A DNA stretch of 64,000 nt from Euglena gracilis (lineage: Eukaryota > Euglenida > Euglenophyceae > Euglenales): NCBI GenBank assembly GCA_039621445.1, contig CP154957.1:13132884-13196883 (forward strand). Direction: 5' to 3'. The translations under genes were made by a program, and so were the position numbers. The first letter of the stretch is position 1, and each line of letters opens with the position of its first letter. Below the pieces are notes generated by a model. It saw only the letters and a list, made by a program, of their open reading frames with translations, made no database searches and had not been told where the DNA came from. This document shows positions 54,951 through 64,000 of this stretch, piece by piece.

Positions 54951-55085
54951 CCAGGCTTCTGCTTTAGGGTTTGCAGCACCCCGGGGGGGGGGGGGGGCGG
55001 GCTGGGCTGCAGCTTGTCCAAATTTGGCCAGTGGAAATCCTAGTGGACCCCTCTGGGGGGAGGTCTGCTAACAGGGCTAGCCAGT
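54951..55085. repeat. MITE family B fragment
   Basis: CAGGCTTCTGCTTTAGG at the left and GGGGGGAGGTCTGCTAACAGGGCTAGCC at the right (two pieces of the family interior). The right terminus is missing. Confidence 0.55.
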
Positions 55086-55200
55086 GACTATTCTTTTCAG
55101 CATAACTTGATCCTTGACAACATCAGGCATAGGTGGGGATAAAGCAACACACCAAGTCGCCACAATAACTTTGTCACCAAATCATAGCATTCGTATCTAC

Positions 55201-55282
55201 CAGTAATGGCCCCAGGATGCCGGCCATAGTGATCCAAGCCAACTTTGATCTCAGCCGAGCAAGGCAAAACAGCACGCTCCTC
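55201..55282 (-). CDS. Exon-like island M8, unknown protein
   Basis: Acceptor with a strong pyrimidine tract (CTTGCCACATTCTCTCCAG), donor GTAGAT. 27 codons plus one base: EERAVLPCSAEIKVGLDHYG then RHPGAIT. Joins M7 in phase through a Gly codon. Confidence 0.65.
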
Positions 55283-56474
55283 CTGGAGAGAATGTGGCAA
55301 GCGAGAGGATGCTGCTGTTGACGCGAGCCACAAAATGGCAATCCTTGATCGACAACCCACTGAGGCGGCCCATCCGTTTCGGCAACTGAAAAACCGTTGT
55401 ATTACCCCTAAAACATCAGAATAAACCACAATTCAAAAAAAATTATCCTTGAAAAAATGAGTGAAAAGTGCCCTTCATCCATGGTGTGCTTTTTTTCAAA
55501 AAAAAATGAGCACACTAAATTGCCTGCGAATGAATGTGTTTCCTGACCTAAAATACTTTTTGTTCAAACACATATGGGGCAAAACCCTGACACGCTTTCT
55601 TTCACCGACTCAGACATGCTGCTATACAAACACCTCAACTTAAGAACCAACCAACAGCATCCTATGCCAGCCTGTTTGGAAAATTGACGTTGCAAAACTG
55701 TGTTATTCCCTCTCCTGTAGTAGCCTTATGGCGTTGAACCCCTCTGGTCCATGCCCATTGTCCATTGTCGATTGCGCAACGGAACAAGCCAAGTGGTTTG
55801 TTTGCACAATTGCGCAAATGGTCCAAAATCAGTTTCATTTTGAAACATTAACAGCGGGGACTTTTTTTGTGAGACAAGAGGAGAGGGCGAGAGTGGAAAC
55901 ACTGAAATGGTTCCTTTGCACAATACACCAGGATGTTGGATTCGGGTTCTCAAACGGTCAGAATTGAGACACGTCCAGGTTAAATGGGCAGTCTTATTCC
56001 TAACTTTAAATTAATGGGGGAGCACAGGCCTTCAAAAAAAAATGCACAAAAATTGCCATACAAAATTTTTCTAAACTCCAAAAAAAAACACAGAAAAAAC
56101 ACAAAAATTCCCATTCTCTCCCTCTGAAGCAGGGCTAGCTTGGAGGCTGGCATTCTTTAAAAGGTTGGGGATCCCCCCTCTGGGGGTCCAGCTGGAAACG
56201 GGGGGGGTAGGATCTGCCAGTGCCAAAAAACCCAAATTGCAAAATCGAGAAAAGCTTCCCTTTCCTTCTGGCTTCCCCCGCCAAAATCAGTCGCGCCAGA
56301 TCAACCTCCCTGTGGGCTTGTCTGGAAAAGACGCTGCAAAATAAAAAAAAAACCACAAGGCAAAAAAAAACCAAAAAAACTGAAAACAAAAACCCACAAA
56401 ACCCCCCCCCACAGCCCACCTCACACTCTGGGAGTGGGTTGGGGGCCGCGCGGGGGCTGGTGCCCCTGCCCCAC
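55283..56474. other. Inferred intron, no element identified
   Basis: Mostly unique, A/T-rich in 56030-56110. An open minus-strand frame reaches from M8 upstream to 55385, but lies upstream of the better acceptor. Confidence 0.35.
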
Positions 56475-56574
56475 CATGGAAAGGACGTGGTGGACGACCC
56501 CGCACGCACGCAGGATGTTCTCCCGGGAGGCGGGCAGGACCAGGCTGAATTTGACCAACACACCCAGGGGGGTT
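56475..56574 (-). CDS. Exon-like island M9, unknown protein
   Basis: Donor GTGGGG. Acceptor either CAGGAACCCCAG (56574) or CAAATTCAG (56544). The frame reads GVLVKFSLVLPASRENILRA then CGVVHHVLSM. Ends in phase 0 as needed for M8. Hydrophobic/amphipathic, family not recognised. Confidence 0.55.
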
Positions 56575-57011
56575 CTGGGGTTCCTGGGCAGGCATCCACC
56601 ACCCGAAATTCACGTAGGGGGGAGGTTGCGCACGTTTCCTCGGGCCTAAACCCACCCACCTGCCTGCTCACTTTTTTGAACCCACCCACCCAACCCCCCC
56701 CCCCCCCGGCCACCCCAACCCCACCTGCCCACACCCCACCAAAACCCATGAATTTTTCATCCGGCCTGGGCAGGGCAAAAGTCTGACCCATGGCACATCC
56801 ACCCCATTGGGGGGGGGGGGTCCAACAGCCCGTCCCACCCGGGGGGGGGGGGGGAGTAGAATCCATATTTCACATAACACTTGTGCGACCCACCCACCCC
56901 GGGTGGGGTCACACGGTGTTAAATGAAACATGGACACAACCCCCCCCCCCCAGGTCTGGGTGCATGCCCAGGCAGGAACCCCCCCTGGGGCGGGGTCGGC
57001 CTCGCCTTAAC

Positions 57012-57139
57012 CGTCAGCCTGGGCAGGATGTGCAGCCCCGGGCTGTCCAGGTTGATCCACATCGCCTTGATGGCCGGCTCGTGGTGGCCCACCAGCGCTT
57101 CCTTGATGAACTCCAGCTCCGCCACGCCGCTGGCGCTGC
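57012..57139 (-). CDS. Exon-like island M10, unknown protein
   Basis: Acceptor CCCCCGGCAG, donor GTTAAG. Two bases plus 42 codons: SASGVAELEFIKEALVGHHE then PAIKAMWINLDSPGLHILPR. Phase does not match M9 directly, so one border or an exon is missing. Confidence 0.6.
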
Positions 57140-58155
57140 CTGCCGGGGGGGGGGGGCAGGACCCATCCCCAGAGGGTTTTTTGAAGGGTGGCCCAGGGGG
57201 TTCAGTCACCCCGATGGGTTTGGGGCAGGGGTTTTTTTTAAAGACCGGGGGGAGGGGGGGCCCAACCCACCCACCCCCTGCCCCCCAGGGGGGTCCCGGG
57301 GGACCCACTCACTTTCCCCCAAAAAATGAAAAAAATGGCCAAAAAATCACGAAAAATGCGAAAATAGCACCTTTTTCAAAAATTTCCGGCTGCCAAAAAG
57401 TATATCCCCCCCTGGGGGGACCCCCCGGGGGGGGGGGGGGCCCGGCCGGACTCACCCACCCAACCCCCCTCTCCCCCCCGGTTAGGCCAAATGGCCACTG
57501 GACACATATGGCATAGAGTGGAGCCATCACACTTACGTGTGGGGTACTGTGGGGGGTATGTGGGGGGGGTGTTTGGGGCGGGGGCCGGAAGCATCAGGTG
57601 TTGGGTGCCCCTGGTGGCACAGGTAATGAATCTTGGGTTCACCAGGAAAATGAGTGGGACAGAACCGGGCAAAAGTAATAAAAGAATATGAACACCATCA
57701 TGAGCCAATAATAAAGACAAAAAGAGCAGACTGGGTATTCCTTTTCAGGAAATGCGCGATGTGATTTTGGGGAAATGCACAAAAACAAACACTCATTCAG
57801 CTCTAACCGAAGATGCAACGGCCTGGCCTCACCTCTCTGGAACATACACTCACCCTGCCATACTGGGGGGTGGGGGGCATTGGGGTTGGAAAAAATGGTT
57901 GGGATAAATTTGGAGCGACAAAATTCCTCCGAACATTTTTCGATGGTTTTGTCCAGGACTCCAAATTTTTCCGCGATTTAGGAAAAATTTTCTTCCCCAT
58001 GGTGTTCCCCAAATGCCTACAGACCCCAGGAACTTGAACCAGGAACAGAGGAAAGGTGCTTGCTGAGACCCCAATAATCGGGACATTCTGGGCAGATCAA
58101 AAGAGAAGCGGTGGTGGGAAATTATGGTGGAATTAAAAGCGCACCTTTCAACTAC
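57140..58155. other. G/C-run and mixed stretch, no gene identified
   Basis: 57505-57560 repeats the terminus of the inverted unit at 11329-12176 (ATGGCATAGAGTGGAGCC and GTGTGGGGTACTGTGGGG). 57600-58140 is unique without a clear exon. Confidence 0.4.
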
Positions 58156-58415
58156 CCCCCCCCCCTAGTCGTATGACCGGGTTCCTGCAACCTGTGACTG
58201 GGGGGGGAGGGGGTGGTCATAACACCCCTATAACCTGCAACCTGTGACCGGGGGGTGGTCGTAAATGAGGTGGCGGTCATAGGTAAGGTGGTGTTAAATT
58301 TTTCGCAATCTGCAACCTGTGACCGGGGGGGGGGTGGTCATAACACCCCCATGACCTGCAACCTGTGACCGGGGGGTGGTCGTAAATGAGGGGTGGTTGT
58401 ACGACTGGGGGGGGG
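58156..58415. mobile_element. TAC element, full copy
   Basis: TAC at 58153-58155 and 58416-58418. Left end C-run plus TAGTCGTATGACCGGG; right end GTTGTACGACTGGG plus G-run (one terminal mismatch). Four internal CAACCTGTGACCGGGGG-type blocks. Confidence 0.88.
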
Positions 58416-59160
58416 TACCCTTGCCAATGATCTCAGAACAACAAGAAACTGGACTTTCATGCGGACGGGAAGAAAAATGAATTTGGGTGGACTGTGAGTC
58501 AAACAGCTGGAAACTCAGTAGTCCCAACCACCTCAGGGCTGCATGGAAGAACCTCATATCGGACCCAAATAAGGAGAGGGACAAAAGGTCGGAATCGCCA
58601 ACGAAAAAGCCAATGATTGAGGGTATCAAAACCATAGATTCACGTACCCCCCTTTGCCCACCGACCGGGTTCCTACAACCCCCGACCGGGGGGGGGGGGG
58701 GTCATACGCGCCCCCTGACCTGCAACTCAGACCTGGGGGTCACCACCATAGATTCACTTATCACCTGTGTGACCCCCCCCAGGGGGGGGTTCTGGGGTTA
58801 GGTGCCCTGTGACTTCTGCCCAGCCAAAGACCGGGCGGGAAAAATTTTTCGGCGTTTTTGGCCGATTTTGGCTGTATTTGGTGGGTGGGTGGTTGACCCC
58901 CCGGGGTTGTGGGTGGGTGGATGGGTTTTCAAAAAAAAGTGGGTGGGTTTGGCCCAGGAAAAAGTTCGGGGTCACCCCCTTGCCCTCAACCATCCACCCA
59001 CCCACCCACCCAAAACCCAGCCAAAATCAGCTGAGAATGCTTCAGAAAAATTCAGGCCCCGTCTTCGGCCAGGCCAAAATCGTCCTATTGAAATCCTGTA
59101 AAAAACATGGGGCGGTGGGTGAGTTTTGCTCATAGATTCATTTAACACCTGGAGGGGTTT
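58416..59160. other. Mixed stretch with a TAC-element fragment
   Basis: 58662-58743 is a fragment of the TAC family (ACCGGGTTCCTACAACCCCC). 58440-58640 is unique sequence open on both strands with no borders. ATAGATTCAC/TTTAACACCTGG motifs at 58633, 58749 and 59131 recur and may be element ends. Confidence 0.4.
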
Positions 59161-59164
59161 GAGA

Positions 59165-60060
59165 GTGGGTGGGTGGGTTGGGGCCTCTGGACCCCCCTGG
59201 GAGGGGGGAGTCGCTGAGCTCTTATCCCTTTATGGGTAAGAGCGAAGCTTACCACTGGGGGAAAACCCCCCCCCCCGAACCCCCCCCCTCCCCCCCCCCC
59301 TCGGGGCCACCTCGGGAACCGGCGGATTATCACCATGATCCCGGCCCCGTTCCCGAATTTTTTTTTTTCAGTCGCGAGCGACTGGATTCCTAGTTTCCGA
59401 ATCACCTGGGTTTGACCCCCAACTCCCCGCCAGGCCCGAGTTATTCACGCGCGAAGGGGTCCAAACTGGGTAGGATTGGCCAACCCCCCCCTTTTAAGCC
59501 CGCCCCCCCTTTGGACTCTGCCATTTCGGCCAAAAAATGTCAATTTTCAAAATATCTCCAAAATGAAGCAAAATCAAAGGAAATGTCCGGCGACCTAATT
59601 TGAAGCCCTTGGAACGCCCCATCTGCCGGTATTTTGATTTCCCCGCAACTCCCCGTCTGGCCCGAGATACGGCCGTTTTCGGCCCGGATGGCCGTTTTGT
59701 ACACTTTTTCCACTGTCCGACTTCGCCGTTTTCAGCCAAAATTCGGCCAAAAATCAATAGTTTCAAAATTTTTCCAAAATGAAGCAAAATCAAAGGAAAT
59801 GTCCGGAGACCTAATTTGAAGCCCTTGGAACACTCCATCTACCGGTATTTTGATTTCCCCACAACTGTTCGCGTAGCCCGAGATACGGCTGTTTTTCAGC
59901 CGATTCTGGCCATTTTGTACATTTTTTCCACTGGTGGACTTAGCCGTTTTCGGCCAAAAAAGGCGAAAAATATCGAAAAAAAATTTTTTACCCAAAACCA
60001 TGCTTCTTGGCCTCCCGGACCCGGAAAAAGGGTTTTCGAGCCGAAAATGGGCGTTTTTCG
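59165..60060. repeat. Dispersed repeat R3, copy 3
   Basis: Plus-oriented relative of 12545-13640 and inverted relative of 43900-44440. Contains a roughly 235-bp sub-unit repeated twice (AAATGAAGCAAAATCAAAGG at 59561 and 59778). Confidence 0.75.
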
Positions 60061-60478
60061 ACCATCATGGCCATCATGGCCATCATGACCCGTGATGGCC
60101 ATCATGCGCATCATGACCCATGATGGCCATCATGACCCATGATGGCCATCATGACCCATGATGCCAATCATGGGTCATGATGGCCATCATGACCCATGAT
60201 GCCCATCATGACCCATGATGGCCATCATGACCCATGATGCCCATCCTGACCAATGATGGCCATCGTGACCCATGATGGCCATCATGACCCATGATGGCCA
60301 TCATGACCAACGATGGCCATCATGACCCATGATGGCCATCATGACCCATGATGGCCATCATGACCCATGATGGCCATCATGACCCATGATGCCCATCATG
60401 ACCCATGATGCCCATCATGACCCATGATGCCCATCATGACCGAGGATGGCCATCATGACCAATGATGGGCATCATGGG
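60061..60478. repeat. Minisatellite with CATGACCCATGATGGC units
   Basis: About 420 bp of a 20-bp unit (CATGACCCATGATGGCCAT and variants). The unit is nearly palindromic (ATGGCCAT, CATGATG), so the array can form alternating hairpins. Confidence 0.95.
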
Positions 60479-61230
60479 TCAAAAAAGTCGAAAAAAAATC
60501 GAAATAATTTTTTTGCCCGAAACGATGTTTTTGGGCCTCCCGGACCCGGAAAAACTGTTTTTGAGCCGAAAATGAGCGTTTTTCGACCCGCCAGCGCCCC
60601 GTTTTGGGCCGCCAACCCATTGACTTTGGGCCAAAACCGGGTCAAAAAAAGTCGAAAAAAATCGAAAAAAAAATTTTTGCCCAAAACGATGTTTTTTGGC
60701 CTCCCGGACTCAGAAAAACCGTTTTTGAGCCGAAAATGAGCGTTTTTCGACCCGCCAGCGCCCCGTTTTGGGCCGCCAACCCATCAGTGACTTTGGGTCA
60801 AAACAAGGTCAAAAAAGTCGAAAAAAATCGAAAATTTTATTTTGCCCAAAACGATGTTTTTTGGCCTCCCGGACCCAGAAAAACTGTTTTTGAGCCGAAA
60901 ACGAGCGTTTTTCGACCCGCCGGCGCCCCGTTTCGGGCCGCCGACCCAGTGACTTTGGGTCAAACCCGGGTCAAAAAAGTCGAAAAAATCGAAAAAAAAA
61001 TTTTTGCCCGAAACGATGTTTTTTGGCCTCCCGGACCCAGAAAAACTGTTTTGACCCGAAAACGAGCGTTTTTCGACCCGCCAGCGCCCCGTTTTGGGCC
61101 GCCAACCCATCATTGACTTTGGGTCAAAACTGGGTCAAAAAAGTCGAAAAAAATCGAAAAAAAATTTTTCGCCCGAAACGATGTTTTTTGGCCTCCCGGA
61201 CCCAGAAAAACTGCTTTGATCCGAAAACGA
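60478..61230. repeat. Tandem array of a 163-bp unit, about five copies
   Basis: GTCAAAAAAGTCGAAAA recurs at about 60478, 60641, 60808, 60970 and 61133. Each unit has TGTTTTTTGGCCTCCCGGAC and CCAGCGCCCCGTTTTGGGCC. A single inverted unit is at 43680-43850. Confidence 0.95.
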
Positions 61231-61512
61231 GCGTTTTTCGGGCCGCCGGGCTGCCGGGCCGCCGGCCGGACCGCCGGGCCGCCGGCCGGACCGCCGGGCC
61301 GCCGGCCGGACCGGGGCCGCCGGCCGGACCGCCGGGCCGCCGGGCTGCCGGGCCGCCGGCCGGGCCGCCGGGCCGCCGGGCCGCCGGGCCGCCGGCCGGG
61401 CTGCTGGGCCGCCGGGCCGCCGGCCGGACCGCCGGGCCGCCGGGCCGCTGGGCCGCCGGGCCGCCGGCCGGAAAGCCGGGCTGCCGGGCCGTCGGGCCGC
61501 CGGGCCGGGGTC
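61230..61512. repeat. GC-rich minisatellite with CCGGGCCG units
   Basis: Almost pure GCCGGGCCGCCGG repeats following directly on the fifth 163-bp unit. The Ala/Gly/Arg-rich frames here are artefacts. It ends near the repeat terminus GAGCTCAGCACTATTCAAAA (61541). Confidence 0.97.
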
Positions 61513-61582
61513 AATGAAGGGGTGGGGGCGCGCTTATAAAGAGCTCAGCACTATTCAAAACCTGGTTGGGGTGCGCCATGGG

Positions 61583-61678
61583 TCAGCCGTAGGAATAATT
61601 CCCACACTGCAAACCTCTTATGCAGATGGTGGCTTCTTCTTGGTCTGTTGGAGGTATGTCCCCAAATGGACAAACATC
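61583..61678 (-). CDS. Exon-like island M11, unknown protein
   Basis: Acceptor TTTGTTGTCCACAG. Frame DVCPFGDIPPTDQEEATICI then RGLQCGNYSYG and a TGA at 61583-61585. A donor GTTTGC inside (after ATAAGAG, about 61613) would make it internal; otherwise it is a terminal exon. In phase with M12. Confidence 0.55.
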   Translation of the reverse strand, partial: DVCPFGDIPPTDQEEATICIRGLQCGNYSYG

Positions 61679-61896
61679 CTGTGGACAACAAAAATAAGCT
61701 TACATTGGCTGCGTGTTTCTGAAAAGATTCAAAAAAACACTCGAGGTGAAAGATTAAAAGAGGGCACAGCCGTGAAAAGAAAGCATTGGTCAACGATGGA
61801 TTTGAGATAAAAACTCAGAGTAAAAAAAATTAAGATATTGTATTTCTTCACTGTTTGGGGAATGTATTCTGTAGATCAGAGGAAAAAAGAGCAAAC

Positions 61897-62022
61897 CTTC
61901 TGAAAGCTGAGGCAGACATTGTAAGTCTCCATATTCAGCAATGGAGACCTGGCAGCGTCCTTATCCTCAAAGACCGTGAGCAAGTTTGAACAGTGATTGA
62001 TGTATCCAGCATTTAAGCCCAA
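61897..62022 (-). CDS. Exon-like island M12, unknown protein
   Basis: Acceptor GCCGTTACTTCGCAG after a T-run, donor GTTTGC. Exactly 42 codons: LGLNAGYINHCSNLLTVFED then KDAARSPLLNMETYNVCLSF. Phase 0 at both ends. Unique, well-formed exon. If M11 ends at its TGA, M12-M11 are the 3' end of a gene separate from M10-M1. Confidence 0.65.
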
Positions 62023-62339
62023 CTGCGAAGTAACGGCACAAAAAAAAAACGCAGGAAAGTACAAGTACAAATGCGATGGCTATCAAACATGCATTTTTGG
62101 TGGCTCCAACCAGGCTGTTTTGATGAACCGGAGGGGTAAAACTTTCAAAATTGCTGTGGCGCACGCGACGCACAACAGAAAAATTCGCGACACAGTCACA
62201 AAAAAATTGCTCTGCGATGGTCATGGCGCAAAGAAACACTTTTCCGGTTGCACTAACTACAAACATGACCCTGATTCCCTTTTGGAAACAATCCAAAATC
62301 GTTACATAATGGACTTTTTACAAACCTGTTTTTAAGATC

Positions 62340-64000
62340 AAAAATATAATGTAGATACTTATGACACGCCGTGGCGATATACACACAGTGCACGTGGCAA
62401 TATGAACGACATAAGCTTCTCACGTTGACGGAAATATTTCATATGAATCACATTAAAATATCCATTGTTGGTATCTGTTGCAATAGGATGTCTGTGAGAA
62501 AAACTGCGTTGCATCAATAATGTCATTAATAATGCCATTCATTGCTGCTGCTAAAACGAGCACAACCACCACAGCTACATCTACAAATTTATCAAAAACA
62601 ACTACCAAGCTGCCGCTGCAGCTGACGCCCTAATGCTGCTGTGCTGCGACTTCTCATCCAGCCTCAGTAACAATGCGGGGATAAGCGCTAAAATGCCCCC
62701 AAACTGAGCACTAAAATAAGCGGGAATAAGCGCTAAATAACCGGAAAAATAGCGGAAAATATGCGATTTTTCTAAAACCAGGTCATATTAGGTCACCCAT
62801 TAATTCATTTCAGGCCAATTTGGTGACATATTTTAGGGCTATCAGGGGTTTTCTTGAGGACCCCCCCCCCCGGGGGGGTCCAGCTTGCAGCTGGCAAAAA
62901 AGCTGCTGGCTGGAAACGAGCTGCTGGCTGGACCCCCCCCCCCGGGGGGGATAAGGAGGGGGGGTCCGGGGCTGGAGGGGGCTGGGCTGGGCTGGGTCGA
63001 TGAAAAACAAAATTTCTAAAACATTTTTGCCATTTTCCACATTTTGATGGATGGAGCTAGATCAAGGCTGGGGGGCTGTGATGGAGGAAGCTGTGATGAG
63101 GGGGAAAATATGCAGGGATAGGTGAGCTGGGCAGCCCAGTTGGCTGGCCAGCCTGCGGCTGGCTGGCCCGGCCTCCGGCCGGGCTGGACCCAACTTTATT
63201 TCACTTGACCTCCCCTTCCGGGGGGGGGGGGGGCTCCCACCCGAGGCTGCTGGCTGGATTTGAGCTGCTGGCTGGCTGGACCCCCCCCCCCCAGGGGATG
63301 GGGTTCCCTCCGGCTTAAGAAAACCCCTGAGGGCTATTATCGACCATTTTTGGCCATCTTCGATCATTTTCGACTGTTTTGAGTCATTTTGGGGCAATTT
63401 CAGGCCATTTTTGGCCAGAGTTAAAAATTAAATAGACTGAATGTCCAAAACCGATAATGATCCAAGATGGCCAAAATACGACCAAAAATAGCCCAAATAT
63501 GGCTGACCGTGCCCAAAAATTATGTAAAATGGGCCCAATTTCAATTTTGCAACATTAAAGGATACTTTGAGCCTTCGTTCACACTTTATCCAACAAAAAA
63601 GAACTCCAAAAAAGTTTGTAAGTTTGGGAACAAAAAAATATATGGAATTTGATGGGCAAAAAGACCCGAGAATGGCAAAAAGTTGATGAAAAGTTTGGTC
63701 TCAAAGAAAAACCTGTTCCAGGACGAGGAATTTTTAAAGCTAAAATGAGTATGAAATATGCCGGAATGTAAAATATGCAGCTGGAAAGTTGGCTATTTAG
63801 GATCAGTTTGTGACGGACAAACAATGGTAGAAATACTCCCAAATATGGTGGATAACGGCCCAACAATTGCCCAAGAACAGCCCATTAGACCATTCCTTGG
63901 TGTGAATTAAAGGTGCACGCCGAATCAATTCTTTTTGTAAATACACACCAAAGCACAAAAAAAAAGACCGACACAAAAAATATATGTCTGACACACACAA
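62340..64000. other. No gene identified to the window end
   Basis: Unique A/T-rich sequence mixed with AGCTGCTGGCTGG/C-run repeats (62860-62990, 63175-63310) and GGCCATTTT-type motifs. An ATGGGG-free A/T-rich end (63500-64000) shows no exon. Confidence 0.4.

Noticed and set aside
61023-61539. Ala/Gly/Arg-rich frames
   Set aside because: Translations of the CCGGGCCG minisatellite.
61997-62335. 112-codon plus-strand frame with scattered Cys/His (KYKCDGYQTCIF)
   Set aside because: Overlaps a better minus-strand exon (61897-62022), no known finger spacing; kept only as a remark.

Overview
The window is eukaryotic nuclear DNA, mostly repetitive. It has discontinuous exon-like coding islands with GT/AG borders, retroelements of the tyrosine-recombinase (DIRS) class, many short inverted-repeat transposons, micro- and minisatellites, and very frequent runs of G and C. 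Nothing suggests a prokaryote or organelle. The species cannot be named from the sequence; a protist or alga with a repeat-inflated genome would fit, but that is inference.

Layout. From 1 to 7668 lies a nested cluster of two DIRS-like retrotransposons on the minus strand. Copy 1 (left end outside the window, right end at 4645) encodes gag-like, RT, RNase H, Dam-like methylase and tyrosine recombinase parts, broken by frameshifts that all fall in homopolymers. Copy 2 (4733-7643) has lost its RT but keeps both inverted terminal repeats and an internal complementary region, and it sits inside a second terminal repeat of the copy 1 family. From 7.7 to 32 kb are dispersed repeats, short transposons, a broken zinc-finger (possible hAT transposase) gene with a MITE inserted in it, and a sparse set of plus-strand exon-like islands (18029-30346). 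From 32 to 62 kb are minus-strand exon-like islands separated by long repeat-filled introns. Five or six of them (32.4-40.9 kb) encode an eIF4E-family domain whose two usual cap-stacking positions are not aromatic. The islands from 44.5 to 62 kb encode protein I cannot identify; reading phases allow, but do not prove, that some belong to the same gene as the eIF4E domain.

The mobile DNA is the most informative part. Three families of short elements have boundaries confirmed here by target-site duplications: (i) a family with a G/C-run end and a TCGTAYGAC-type palindromic end motif that duplicates TAC, with an empty-site partner in the same window; (ii) two MITE families with 8-bp duplications (hAT-like); (iii) a long fold-back element carrying TTAGGG-like motifs, also with an 8-bp duplication. 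Several insert in introns of the inferred genes, one ending 18 bp from a splice donor.

Many frames in the C-run and (TATG)n areas are open only because of simple sequence and are not annotated as genes. Exon calls rest on reading frame, splice-like borders and phase only, with no transcript evidence.
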